Counted from the first letter of the stretch, positions 17,863 through 26,031 are shown. The stretch is 49,250 bases of DNA from an uncultured Prevotella sp. (GCA_947164965.1 CAMUYR010000024.1:1-49250); one strand, 5' to 3'. Notes: generated by a model from the letters alone, not told the origin. Program-made: numbers and translations.

Positions 17863-19194
17863 ATGTCAACACTTACTATTTGTATTGTAACCGTCTTCGT
17901 GATAGGCTATCTTTGCATTGCCTTGGAAAGCCTGACACGAGTAAACAAAGCAGCTATTGCCCTGCTGATGTGTGTTTTGTGCTGGACGCTACTTATGATG
18001 TCTCCAGCCAGTTTCTATCCTACCATCGACTCAGGCTCTGTGGTTCATCACATTGCAGAGGTCATCGAACATCACCTGGGTGATGCAGCTGGTACATTGT
18101 TCTTCTTAATGGGCGCTATGACCATTGTCGAGATTGTCGACTCCAACGGAGGCTTCAATTTTGTCCGCGAAACGATGAAGACGCGCTCCAAGCGCAAGCT
18201 GCTGTGGCGTGTCGCCTTCATGACTTTCTTCCTGTCGGCTATCCTCGATAATCTGACCACCTCTATCGTCATGATTATGGTACTGCGCAAGCTGGTACAG
18301 AGTCGTGGCGACCGTATGATTTACGCTGCGCTGGTCATCATCGCTGCTAACTCCGGTGGTGCTTTCTCGCCTATTGGCGACGTGACCACCATCATGCTGT
18401 GGATTAAGGGTGTCATCACCACTCAGGGTGTCATCAGCGAAATCTTTATTCCTTCACTGGTGTCTATGGTCATCCCTGCAGCTATCCTCAGCCTACATCT
18501 AGAAGGTAAATTCGACAAGTCGCAAAACCTGCCTAAGGCAGAAGTAAGCCAGTTTACCAAGGTGCAGCGCGACATCATCTTCTGGTTGGGTGTCGGTGGT
18601 CTTATCTTCGTGCCCATCTTCAAGACGCTGACCCATCTGCCACCGTTCATGGGCATCCTGTTGGTTTTGGGTATTCTGTGGACTACAACAGAGATCTTCC
18701 ATTACAACACTGCCGAAGACGACACAATGGCAAAGCGAGTCAGCGATATCATGTCGAGAATCGACCTGTCAACCATCATGTTCTTCCTAGGCATCCTGAT
18801 GGCTGTCGCCGTGCTGCAGGAGGTAGGTGTTCTCACCGCAATGGGTGAAGGACTTAACGAAGCCTTCTCTGGTAACTATTATGTCATCAACGGTATCATT
18901 GGTGTGCTGTCGTCCATCGTCGACAATGTGCCTCTTGTAGCCGGCTGTATGGGTATGTATCCCGTTGCTGCTGAGGGTGCGATGGCTGTCGATGGTATCT
19001 TCTGGCAACTCCTGGCTTACTGCGCTGGTGTCGGTGGTTCTATGCTCATCATCGGTTCTGCCGCTGGTGTCGTTGTAATGGGTCTGGAGAAGATTACCTT
19101 CGGATGGTACATGAAGAAGATTTCGTGGATTGTTCTCGTTGGCTACCTTTCAGGTATGCTTGTCTATTGGGTTGAGCGCATGTTGTTCTTCTAA
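17863..19194 (+). CDS. nhaD: NhaD-type Na+/H+ antiporter
   Basis: A 443-residue inner-membrane antiporter of the NhaD family, with about 12 hydrophobic segments. Typical stretches are LFFLMGAMTIVEIVDSNGGF, AILDNLTTSIVMIMVLRKL, ANSGGAFSPIGDVTTIMLW and SSIVDNVPLVAG; the Asn-Leu-Thr-Thr and Asp-Asn-Val-Pro motifs are in discontinuous helices. The promoter at 17800-17831 precedes it. The kinase of the sugar cluster starts only 6 bp after its stop, which suggests a shared message. Confidence 0.93.
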   Translation: MSTLTICIVTVFVIGYLCIALESLTRVNKAAIALLMCVLCWTLLMMSPASFYPTIDSGSVVHHIAEVIEHHLGDAAGTLFFLMGAMTIVEIVDSNGGFNFVRETMKTRSKRKLLWRVAFMTFFLSAILDNLTTSIVMIMVLRKLVQSRGDRMIYAALVIIAANSGGAFSPIGDVTTIMLWIKGVITTQGVISEIFIPSLVSMVIPAAILSLHLEGKFDKSQNLPKAEVSQFTKVQRDIIFWLGVGGLIFVPIFKTLTHLPPFMGILLVLGILWTTTEIFHYNTAEDDTMAKRVSDIMSRIDLSTIMFFLGILMAVAVLQEVGVLTAMGEGLNEAFSGNYYVINGIIGVLSSIVDNVPLVAGCMGMYPVAAEGAMAVDGIFWQLLAYCAGVGGSMLIIGSAAGVVVMGLEKITFGWYMKKISWIVLVGYLSGMLVYWVERMLFF

Positions 19195-19200
19195 TCAGTC

Positions 19201-20718
19201 ATGGATATGAAAGAATATTTCTTTGCCGTTGACCTGGGAGCCACCAGTGGCCGTACCATCGTAGGGAGCATTGCTGACGGACATTTGGAACAAGAGGAGA
19301 TTACCCGCTTCCCTAATAACCTGATAGAGACGGGCGGGCATTTCTATTGGGACATCTATGCCCTGTACTTCGAGATGATTCGCGGCCTCAAGGAGGTTGC
19401 CCGCCGAGGTTATCAAATCACTTCTATTGGTATCGATACGTGGGGCGTCGACTTCGTCTTTATTGGCGATGACGATGCCATCCTGCGCAATCCCATGGCC
19501 TATCGCGATCCACATACCTTCGGACGTATGGAGGAATACATGGATCACGTTGTTTCCCGTCGTGAGGTTTACGACATCACAGGCATCCAGTTTATGAACT
19601 TCAATTCGTTGTTCCAACTGTATGCCATGCGCCAGGCCAGCAATACTGCCTTGCAACACTGCAAGAAGGTACTTTTCGTCCCCGATGCCTTGTCGTGGAT
19701 GCTCACAGGTGAAGCAGTATGCGAATATACCATTGCCTCCACTTCCCAGATGCTCGACCCACGCACTGGCGACCTCAGCGAAAAACTCATCGAGAGTGTG
19801 GGATTGAAGCGCCATCATTTCGGACGTATGGTTCAGCCAGGTACACAGATCGGTGTGCTGACAGCGGAAGTACAGAAGATGACCGGTCTGGGTCCTGTTC
19901 CTGTGATAGCTGTCGCTGGTCACGACACAGGAGCTGCCGTTGCTGCCGTCCCTGCCAAGAACGAACAGTTTGCCTACCTCTCTAGTGGCACGTGGAGCCT
20001 GATGGGTATTGAAACGCAGAAGGCTATCATCAACGATCGCAGCTATGATCTGAACTTCACCAACGAGGGAGGCATCGAGGGTACCACCCGTTTCCTCAAA
20101 AACATCTGTGGCATGTGGCTCTATGAGCGTTGCCGCAAGGAGTGGATATCAAGAGGTGAGAGGTTAGAGGTTAGAGGTGAGAGCATACCATTGAGCGATG
20201 TGTCTCACCCTGAATTGCAGGGCTCAGCCATGCAGGTGGAAGCATTCCGTTCTATCATCAATCCCGATGACAAAGCATTTGCCAATCCGTCTTCTATGAT
20301 AGAGGCGATTCAGAGTTATTGCCGCGAGACAGGACAGGCTGTTCCTGAGACGCCAGCCGAGATCTGCCGTTGCATTTTCGATTCCCTGGCTTTGCGCTAC
20401 AAACAGGTGTTCCAGTGGTTGAAGGAGTTTGCTGATTTTGATTTGAATGTATTACATGTCATTGGCGGTGGTTCGCTGAACAAATACCTCAACCAGTTTA
20501 CTGCCGATGCCTTAGGCGTAGAGGTCTTGGCTGGACCACAGGAGTGCACCGCCATTGGTAATATCATGTTGCAGGCCAAAGCATTAGGATTGGTGAACGA
20601 TATCTGGCAGATGCGCAAGATTATTGCCAACAGTGTGGAGATGGTTGCCTATCATCCCACTGGCAACCAGGCAGCTTGGGATCAGGCCTTTGAGCGCTAC
20701 TTGGAAATAACGAAATAA
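19201..20718 (+). CDS. rhaB: Rhamnulokinase (FGGY family)
   Basis: A 505-residue FGGY sugar kinase predicted to phosphorylate L-rhamnulose on C1. The N-terminal phosphate loop AVDLGATSGRTIVGSI, the sugar-binding IDTWGVDFVF, the central VAGHDTGAAVAAVP and the C-terminal IGGGSLNKYLNQFTADALG match rhamnulokinases better than xylulo- or ribulokinases. Residues about 318-328 (SRGERLEVRGE) are encoded by a 7-bp tandem repeat (20153-20183) that looks like an in-frame insertion in a loop. L-fuculose is the main alternative substrate. Confidence 0.85.
   Translation: MDMKEYFFAVDLGATSGRTIVGSIADGHLEQEEITRFPNNLIETGGHFYWDIYALYFEMIRGLKEVARRGYQITSIGIDTWGVDFVFIGDDDAILRNPMAYRDPHTFGRMEEYMDHVVSRREVYDITGIQFMNFNSLFQLYAMRQASNTALQHCKKVLFVPDALSWMLTGEAVCEYTIASTSQMLDPRTGDLSEKLIESVGLKRHHFGRMVQPGTQIGVLTAEVQKMTGLGPVPVIAVAGHDTGAAVAAVPAKNEQFAYLSSGTWSLMGIETQKAIINDRSYDLNFTNEGGIEGTTRFLKNICGMWLYERCRKEWISRGERLEVRGESIPLSDVSHPELQGSAMQVEAFRSIINPDDKAFANPSSMIEAIQSYCRETGQAVPETPAEICRCIFDSLALRYKQVFQWLKEFADFDLNVLHVIGGGSLNKYLNQFTADALGVEVLAGPQECTAIGNIMLQAKALGLVNDIWQMRKIIANSVEMVAYHPTGNQAAWDQAFERYLEITK
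20153..20183. repeat. 7-bp tandem repeat inside rhaB coding sequence
   Basis: Four complete heptads (GAGGTGA, GAGGTTA twice, GAGGTGA) plus four bases lie in frame in rhaB. The same GAGGTGA unit occurs in the S9 peptidase gene at 35286-35314 in the opposite sense relative to coding. Confidence 0.8.
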
Positions 20719-20746
20719 AGATAATACGAAACAAATCAAAAAAATT

Positions 20747-22177
20747 ATGGCAAAACCATTAGTTGAAACTAAAGCAAAAGTAGGCGTATTCAGCATTGCC
20801 CTACAGGCATACCTGCCACAGTTTCCTCAACTCGTTCCTGAGTTTGAGGCACAGTATGAAGCATTCAAGAAAACGCTGCCCGACACCATCGAGATTATCG
20901 ACGGTGGTATGGTAACCAGCAAAGAGCAGTCGATGGCTGCTGGCGACAAGTTCCGTGCTGCCGATGTTGACCTTGTCATCCTGCAGATGTTGACTTATTG
21001 CACCTCTTATAATATGTTGCCAGCCGTTCGCGACCTCGATGTGCCCGTCGTTATCGTGAACCTGCAGAAGAAACTGGCGCCTGATTATGCCAAGACCGAT
21101 ATCCCAACATGGTTGGGTGAGCTTTATGCCTGTGGCGCCATCGGAGAGATGGTAGCCGACCTGAATCGTGCCGGCAAGCGTTCGGCTGTGATTACAGGTG
21201 TTGTTGAGGGTGGCGATCCTGGTGTTCAGGCAGAGATTGAAGACTGGTGTCGTGCAGCTCAGGTGCGTCGTCGTTTCCGTGATACCAACATCGCACAGAT
21301 TGGTCGTCCTTATCCAGGTATGATGGACCTCTATATCGATGAGACCAACCTCTATCATCGTATGTTCGTATATACCAAGCAGTTTGACTGGGAGAAGATG
21401 TGGGCTATCGCCGATAACATCACCGACGAGGCTGCTATCAAGGCAAAGGCACAGGATATCCTTGATACCTTCGACATCGAGGGTGGTGGCACCATCGAGA
21501 AGGTATGGGATATGGCTAAGTATGTAGTTGCCTTCGAACAGTGGGTAAAAGACGAGAAGTTGGGTATGATTGCCTCTCACTATGACGGCTTTGCTCAGGG
21601 CGTTGCTGGTAAGCTCGACTCTATGTTGATCCCTGCTTTCTCAATGCTGATTAAGCAGCACACCGCTTGCGCCGTTGAGGGCGATATGAAGGTGGCTATG
21701 GCTATGAGCATTCTGAAGACCATCAGTGGTACTGGTACGCTTGCCGAGATGTATTCTATTGACTTCCCTAAGGATATCTGTATCATCGGTCACTCTGGCT
21801 CTGGTGATTTCGATATCTCTCAGGCTAAGAAACCAACCATGAAGATTGTGCCTGTGTTCCATGGTAAGGCTGGTGGTGGTTACCTCACCCAGTTCTATCC
21901 GCCAACGGGTCCTGTTACTTATCTGGCTATTACTCAGGATAAGAACGGTGTATTCAAGTTCGTTGCTGCTGAGGGTGTCAACGAGGATGGTCCTATCTTT
22001 ACTTTCGGCGACACCAACATGCGCACCAAGTTCTCTTTGAGTTGCCGTGAGTTCGTCAACAAGTGGAGTGAGGCTGGTCCTACCCACCACATGGCAGCAG
22101 CTGTCGGTCATCATATTGACACCATTCTGAAGGTTGCTAAGATCTTCAATATCGAGTGTGATGTGGTTTGTCGATAA
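20747..22177 (+). CDS. AraA/FucI-superfamily sugar isomerase
   Basis: A 476-residue ketol isomerase of the L-arabinose/L-fucose isomerase superfamily. Segments comparable with AraA include EGDMKVAMAMSILKTISG, TLAEMYSIDF (a metal-ligand Glu position), IIGHSGSGDF (His) and near the C terminus GPTHHMAAAVGHH (His pair). It is much shorter than FucI (about 590 residues) and shows none of the TIM-barrel features of RhaA. Between a rhamnulokinase and a RhaD aldolase, it most probably performs the first step, L-rhamnose to L-rhamnulose or a similar 6-deoxy sugar. Substrate specificity is inference. Confidence 0.75.
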   Translation: MAKPLVETKAKVGVFSIALQAYLPQFPQLVPEFEAQYEAFKKTLPDTIEIIDGGMVTSKEQSMAAGDKFRAADVDLVILQMLTYCTSYNMLPAVRDLDVPVVIVNLQKKLAPDYAKTDIPTWLGELYACGAIGEMVADLNRAGKRSAVITGVVEGGDPGVQAEIEDWCRAAQVRRRFRDTNIAQIGRPYPGMMDLYIDETNLYHRMFVYTKQFDWEKMWAIADNITDEAAIKAKAQDILDTFDIEGGGTIEKVWDMAKYVVAFEQWVKDEKLGMIASHYDGFAQGVAGKLDSMLIPAFSMLIKQHTACAVEGDMKVAMAMSILKTISGTGTLAEMYSIDFPKDICIIGHSGSGDFDISQAKKPTMKIVPVFHGKAGGGYLTQFYPPTGPVTYLAITQDKNGVFKFVAAEGVNEDGPIFTFGDTNMRTKFSLSCREFVNKWSEAGPTHHMAAAVGHHIDTILKVAKIFNIECDVVCR

Positions 22178-22208
22178 TTGACTATTGACAATTGATAATT
22201 GATAATTA
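22174..22208. repeat. 7-bp tandem repeat filling the isomerase-permease gap
   Basis: Exactly five heptads: ATAATTG, ACTATTG, ACAATTG, ATAATTG and ATAATTA. The first unit contains the isomerase stop (22175-22177) and the last base is the A of the permease ATG (22208), so the gap is made entirely of repeat. The same units occur at 30544-30578. Confidence 0.8.
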
Positions 22209-23542
22209 TGGCAAATTCAGGTTCTCTAAAGAGCACAATCGCCGTGTCTCTTACTAATTATCTCGATGCCGGAGCCATTGTGGCTGGTGCATCAGGTTTG
22301 ACGCTGTGGCAGAATTACCTCGGACTGTCTGAGGTGCATCTGGGATGGCTCAACTTTATCTCTGCCAACTGCTTAGGTGCCGCTGTGGGTGCCATCATTG
22401 GTGGTTTCCTGGCTGACAAGTATGGTCGTAAGTTCATCTTCACCTATAACCTGCTGGTTTACATGACGGGTGTGTTGCTCATCATGCTATCGATGAATTT
22501 CCCCATGCTCCTGGCTGGTTTCCTCGTCACGGGTATCTCCGTGGGTGTGGGTGTGCCCGCTTCGTGGACCTACATCTCCGAGTCGTCCGAGGTCAACAAC
22601 CGTGGTCGTAACATCTGTATCTCGCAGATGTCGTGGGGCATTGGTCCGATGATGATTCTCCTCTTGGGCATGTTCTTTGCCCCTGGTGGCTATCTCTTTG
22701 GTTTCGTGGAGTCTGTGGCCCATCTCTTTGGTGGTGCCGATATGTCTGAGCAGGCTGTCAATGCTTTCTCCTCGCGTATTGTGTTCTTCTCATTGTTTGT
22801 CGTGGCATTCATTGCCTGGAACCTGCAGCGCCAGTTGCAGGAGAGCGCCGAATTTACTGCACAGAAGGCCGACGAGAAAAAGAGTGGACTGCTGGACAAT
22901 ATCAAGGTGTTGTTCCAGAACAAGATAGCCGTCAAGACCGTTTGTTTCCTGGCAGGCATCTATCTCACCTGGAACCTCGTAGCCTCTGTCATGGGTTTCT
23001 TCCAACCACACATCTACGAGACAGCAGGTGGCGTCACTAACGAGCAGGCTAACTGGATGAACTTCATTCAGTGGGCTATCATCGTAGGCATCACGTTTGT
23101 CACCTCCAAACTCATTGACAAGACCTCGCACAAGGCCATCTATGTCTTCGGCTTGCTGGTAGCCATCTCTGCTTGGCTTATCATTGTCACCATTGGTGTC
23201 AACGGTCCCGTTGGTCTGTGGTCGTTCGCCATCCTCTGGGGTATTCAGGGCGGTACGTCCGTTCAGATATTCTATGCCCTGTGGGGCACAGAGCTGTTCC
23301 CTGCCAAGTTCCGTGCAGGAGCGCAAGGTCTGATGTTCTTCATCGTCCGTGGCTTGTCAGCTGTCTGGGGCCTTATCTTCACCGTGATCTATGGTGAGAA
23401 TGGCGAAGGCTTTACGTTGGCAGCCTATTGCATGATAGCCCTGCTGGCCATCTCGCTGATAGTAGGATTCATCGGAGCACCCCTTACGCGTGGCCGTTCT
23501 CTTGATGATATCACCAAGGAGCGCTATGGAGAGAATTATTAA
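22208..23542 (+). CDS. MFS sugar transporter
   Basis: A 444-residue major-facilitator protein with 12 predicted membrane segments. The sugar-porter motifs are GGFLADKYGRKFIF after segment 2, the PASWTYISESSEVNNRGRN region after segment 4, and GTELFPAKFRAGAQG in the second half, where the family usually has PxxxR. The ATG at 22208 is preferred to an upstream TTG at 22199 that lies within a repeat. By context it imports L-rhamnose or a related deoxy-sugar; it is not of the RhaT type. Confidence 0.85.
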   Translation: MANSGSLKSTIAVSLTNYLDAGAIVAGASGLTLWQNYLGLSEVHLGWLNFISANCLGAAVGAIIGGFLADKYGRKFIFTYNLLVYMTGVLLIMLSMNFPMLLAGFLVTGISVGVGVPASWTYISESSEVNNRGRNICISQMSWGIGPMMILLLGMFFAPGGYLFGFVESVAHLFGGADMSEQAVNAFSSRIVFFSLFVVAFIAWNLQRQLQESAEFTAQKADEKKSGLLDNIKVLFQNKIAVKTVCFLAGIYLTWNLVASVMGFFQPHIYETAGGVTNEQANWMNFIQWAIIVGITFVTSKLIDKTSHKAIYVFGLLVAISAWLIIVTIGVNGPVGLWSFAILWGIQGGTSVQIFYALWGTELFPAKFRAGAQGLMFFIVRGLSAVWGLIFTVIYGENGEGFTLAAYCMIALLAISLIVGFIGAPLTRGRSLDDITKERYGENY

Positions 23543-23574
23543 CTATCGAAGTATCGAAATAACGAAATATCGAA
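23543..23574. repeat. 8-bp tandem repeat between permease and aldolase genes
   Basis: Four octads, CTATCGAA, GTATCGAA, ATAACGAA and ATATCGAA, start directly after the permease stop and end 6 bp before the aldolase ATG. It resembles the heptad tracts but has period 8. Confidence 0.7.
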
Positions 23575-23580
23575 AAGAAA

Positions 23581-24402
23581 ATGAAAAGTATATTAGAAGG
23601 CCGCGAAGAGTTGAAAGCGGTGGTTTATCAGATTGCAGAGGTCACTGGTTACCTCTGGCAGAAAGGATGGGCTGAGCGTAATGGTGGTAACATCACCGTC
23701 AACGTCACCGAGTATATGGACGATGAGTGCCGCGCCATGAAGGCCATCTCGGAAGTGAAGCAGATTGGTATGATACTGCCCCAGCTCAAGGGTAAGTATT
23801 TCTATTGTAAGGGAACAGGCAAGCGCATGCGCGACTTGGCTAAGGAGCCTATGCAGAACGGTTCTATCATCCGTATCTGTGACGACTGTGCCAGCTACGA
23901 GGTGATTGCCGACGAGAATGTCGTGCCGACATCAGAGCTGCCTACACACCTGGCTCTGCAGAACTATCTGCTGGAGACCGGTTCGTGCTATAAGGCCACG
24001 CTCCATACCCACCCCATCGAACTGGTGGCTATGAGTCATATCCAGCGTTTCCTGAAGGGTGACGAGATGACCCGCGTGCTGTGGTCGATGATTCCCGAGA
24101 CGTTGGCATTCGCTCCTCTGGGCATCGGCATCGTACCTTACGCTCTTCCTTCCAGCGTAGCACTGGCCGAAGCCACGCTTGAACAGATCAAGATTCACGA
24201 CGTGGTACTTTGGGAGAAGCATGGCACAGTGGCTGTAGGCACTGATATCATGGATGCCTTCGACCAGACCGATGTGCTCTGCAAGGCTGCCAACATCTAC
24301 ATGTGTGCGCGCGCCATGGGTTCTGAGCCCGATGGCATGACCGAGTCGCAGATGAAGGAAGTGCAGGACGTCTTTAAACTGCCTAAGAAACGTCCTTGCT
24401 GA
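23581..24402 (+). CDS. rhaD: Rhamnulose-1-phosphate aldolase
   Basis: A 273-residue class II (zinc) aldolase of the AraD/FucA/RhaD family, predicted to split L-rhamnulose 1-phosphate into dihydroxyacetone phosphate and L-lactaldehyde. Diagnostic pieces are WLKGW-like WQKGWAERNGGNITV near the N terminus, FYCKGTGKRMRD, VPTSELPTHLALQNYL, the zinc-ligand pair in LHTHPIEL and WEKHGTVAVG. The length matches RhaD (about 274) rather than FucA or AraD (about 215-230), which is the main reason for assigning the pathway to rhamnose. Confidence 0.9.
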   Translation: MKSILEGREELKAVVYQIAEVTGYLWQKGWAERNGGNITVNVTEYMDDECRAMKAISEVKQIGMILPQLKGKYFYCKGTGKRMRDLAKEPMQNGSIIRICDDCASYEVIADENVVPTSELPTHLALQNYLLETGSCYKATLHTHPIELVAMSHIQRFLKGDEMTRVLWSMIPETLAFAPLGIGIVPYALPSSVALAEATLEQIKIHDVVLWEKHGTVAVGTDIMDAFDQTDVLCKAANIYMCARAMGSEPDGMTESQMKEVQDVFKLPKKRPC

Positions 24403-24404
24403 GT

Positions 24405-24986
24405 ATGAGCAAGAAGACTAGCGATATATTGGTACCGGCAGGTGTGCAGCAGGTGTTGCTGCATGCCTGTTGTGCCCCTTGCTCGTCTGCCATTGTGGAG
24501 TGGATGCTGCAACACGACGTCCGCCCCACCATTTTCTATTTCAATCCCAACATCTTTCCCCGTCAGGAGTACGACATCCGCAAGGAGGAAAGCAAGCGTC
24601 ATGCAGAGAGTCTGGGCCTGCAGTGGATAGACGGCGACTACAACCATGAGCAATGGTTGGAGGCTGTACGTGGTCTGGAGGGTGAACCAGAGCGTGGCTC
24701 CCGTTGTCTGCAATGCTTCACCTACCGCCTGAAGGCTGCTGCCCTGCAAGCCCGAGAGTTAGGCCTGCAGTATTTCACCACTACCCTCGCCTCTTCCCGT
24801 TGGAAGAGTCTTGACCAGATTACCGAAGCAGGATTGCGCGCCCAACAAGCCGTTGAAGGCACCCAGTTCTGGGCTCAGAACTGGCGCAAGGGAGGGCTGC
24901 AAGACCGTCGCAACCAATTGTTACGCGAATACCATTTCTACAACCAGCAATACTGCGGTTGCGAGTTCAGCATGAGAATGCCGTAA
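24405..24986 (+). CDS. queH: Epoxyqueuosine reductase QueH
   Basis: A 193-residue iron-sulfur enzyme for the last step of queuosine synthesis in tRNA. Conserved cysteines lie in HACCAPCSSA, in CLQCFTYRL and in YCGCEFSM, and YFTTTLASSRWKS is typical of the family (formerly DUF208). It starts 2 bp after rhaD and so is probably in the same transcript, although the function is unrelated. Its stop directly abuts the stop of the remnant on the other strand. Confidence 0.9.
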   Translation: MSKKTSDILVPAGVQQVLLHACCAPCSSAIVEWMLQHDVRPTIFYFNPNIFPRQEYDIRKEESKRHAESLGLQWIDGDYNHEQWLEAVRGLEGEPERGSRCLQCFTYRLKAAALQARELGLQYFTTTLASSRWKSLDQITEAGLRAQQAVEGTQFWAQNWRKGGLQDRRNQLLREYHFYNQQYCGCEFSMRMP

Positions 24987-25436
24987 TCAATCGAACATAA
25001 ATGTGACCGTTTTAGCCTCGCCTCCGCTCAGGGTGACGGACTGCTGGGAGCTATAGACCCCTGCGTTTTCCTTATTGTAGTAGCGCAGTAGGATGGTCTC
25101 GTCGGCACTGGTACGGAATACGGTGAAGGGCTGACCGATTTTGCCCACGCCGCGACACTCCTCACCCACGAAGACTGCCACGAGGTCGCCTGCGGCAGGC
25201 TTGACGGGCGCATTTTCGGCCAGGTTGAACGTCAGCGAGCTTTGCACCGGATATTTCTTGCTGCCCCTGAGCAGTGGTGGCACATAGTCGGTGGTGTTGC
25301 CATAGGGCAGTTCGGGCATGAAGGTAGACTTCTCCTCAATCATAAATGTCTGGCGTAGCTTTGCACTCCAGTAACACAGGCGGATATTAATCTCGCGGTC
25401 AGTACTGTTACCACCGATGGTCAGCACGAAGTACAC
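24987..25436 (-). pseudogene. 5'-truncated remnant of a secreted Bacteroidales protein
   Basis: An open frame of 149 codons beginning at a GTG. No signal peptide or start context is present, and the frame stays open upstream to about 25540 without a good start. The end has an Ig-like beta pattern with AGDLVAVFVGEECRGVGK, a motif seen in repeated modules of large Bacteroidales surface or lipoproteins. It looks like the C-terminal piece of a longer gene whose 5' part was lost at a junction near 25440-25480, where an opposite-strand remnant begins. Confidence 0.5.
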
Positions 25437-25478
25437 ACTGCCGTCAGCATAGATGTTCGGGGCGGAAGGTCGTGTGCG

Positions 25479-25745
25479 CTGCGCATCTTTGCGCTGAGCT
25501 TCATTCCCTTCTTCTATATCTATACCATCATGGTTGTCTACAAGCTATACGGCTATCATAAGATAGCTCTGTTCATCTCCCTAGCCCTTTCGCTGACAAT
25601 GATTCCCGTATTGTGGATGGTGTCCCATGCAGCCCCCGACTATCTGTGGTACAGTTATCTCATTGCATACGCCATAGAAACCATAGCCATCGTGGTGATC
25701 CACAAAGTGACACATGCCCGCTTTGAATTTGGGACAATGAAATGA
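25479..25745 (+). pseudogene. C-terminal remnant of a multi-pass membrane transporter (MATE-like)
   Basis: About 88 codons starting in mid-protein (LRIFALSFIPFFYIY) with three hydrophobic segments and a short hydrophilic end (HARFEFGTMK). An ATG at 25530 could start 71 codons but would leave out the first segment. The text resembles the last helices of MATE-type transporters, though this is a weak call. Its 5' side collides with the remnant on the opposite strand, so both appear cut at the same place. Confidence 0.4.
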
Positions 25746-25763
25746 ACCCCACGATATATGATA

Positions 25764-25793
25764 AAAGCCGGACGCTACGAAGCATCCGGCTTT
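25764..25793. terminator. Bidirectional terminator hairpin
   Basis: AAAGCCGGA (25764-25772) pairs perfectly with TCCGGCTTT (25785-25793); an inner GCT-AGC pair and a 4-nt ACGA loop extend the stem. It lies between a plus-strand remnant and the minus-strand smalltalk gene, so it could end both. Confidence 0.75.
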
Positions 25794-25808
25794 ACAGGTG
25801 ACTCATTG

Positions 25809-25916
25809 TTAATAGCCCAACGCTCCCATACACGAGGCAGTCCCCATTGCAGTCAAAGCTGCCGTCAGAAGACTGATGATTACCTGAATAATCGCTTTCC
25901 AAGTCTCCTTCTTCAT
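25809..25916 (-). CDS. Smalltalk family small protein
   Basis: A 35-codon gene: it starts MKKETWKAIIQVIISLLTA and ends in GTASCMGALGY. The KKETWK start, hydrophobic core and Ser-Cys-Met near the end match the smalltalk proteins of Bacteroidales, short peptides of unknown role that usually lie directly after a gene for an HU-like DNA-binding protein. Here no intact HU-like gene precedes it, only a possible 3' scrap at 25969-26031. A heptad tract (25922-25956) lies immediately upstream and a strong terminator downstream. Confidence 0.8.
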   Translation of the reverse strand: MKKETWKAIIQVIISLLTAALTAMGTASCMGALGY

Positions 25917-25921
25917 AACCC

Positions 25922-25956
25922 TTTAATGTTTAATCTTTAATGTTTAACGTGTAATG
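25922..25956. repeat. 7-bp tandem repeat upstream of smalltalk gene
   Basis: Five heptads on the plus strand: TTTAATG, TTTAATC, TTTAATG, TTTAACG and TGTAATG. On the coding strand they read CATTAAA-like units directly before the smalltalk start. Confidence 0.75.
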
Positions 25957-25968
25957 TAAAGTTTTTTG

Positions 25969-26031
25969 TTAGTCAGTTTCGTTGTCTTCAAAATCAGCCT
26001 TTTCGATGGCATTAAGGAAAAATAATGCTAC
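25969..26031 (-). pseudogene. Possible 3' scrap of an HU-like DNA-binding protein gene
   Basis: Twenty-one codons in frame with a TAA, ending NAIEKADFEDNETD, an acidic tail reminiscent of the C termini of HU-like proteins that precede smalltalk genes. A TAG lies four codons upstream of the first Met, so no complete protein remains. The call rests on position and composition only. Confidence 0.25.

Noticed and set aside
19201..24402. Assignment of the cluster to L-fucose
   Set aside because: The aldolase has RhaD length and motifs rather than FucA, and the isomerase is far shorter than FucI. Fucose remains a weaker alternative.
25758..25940. 60-codon plus-strand frame over the smalltalk gene
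   Set aside because: It begins beside a terminator hairpin and is antisense to the clearly recognisable smalltalk gene.
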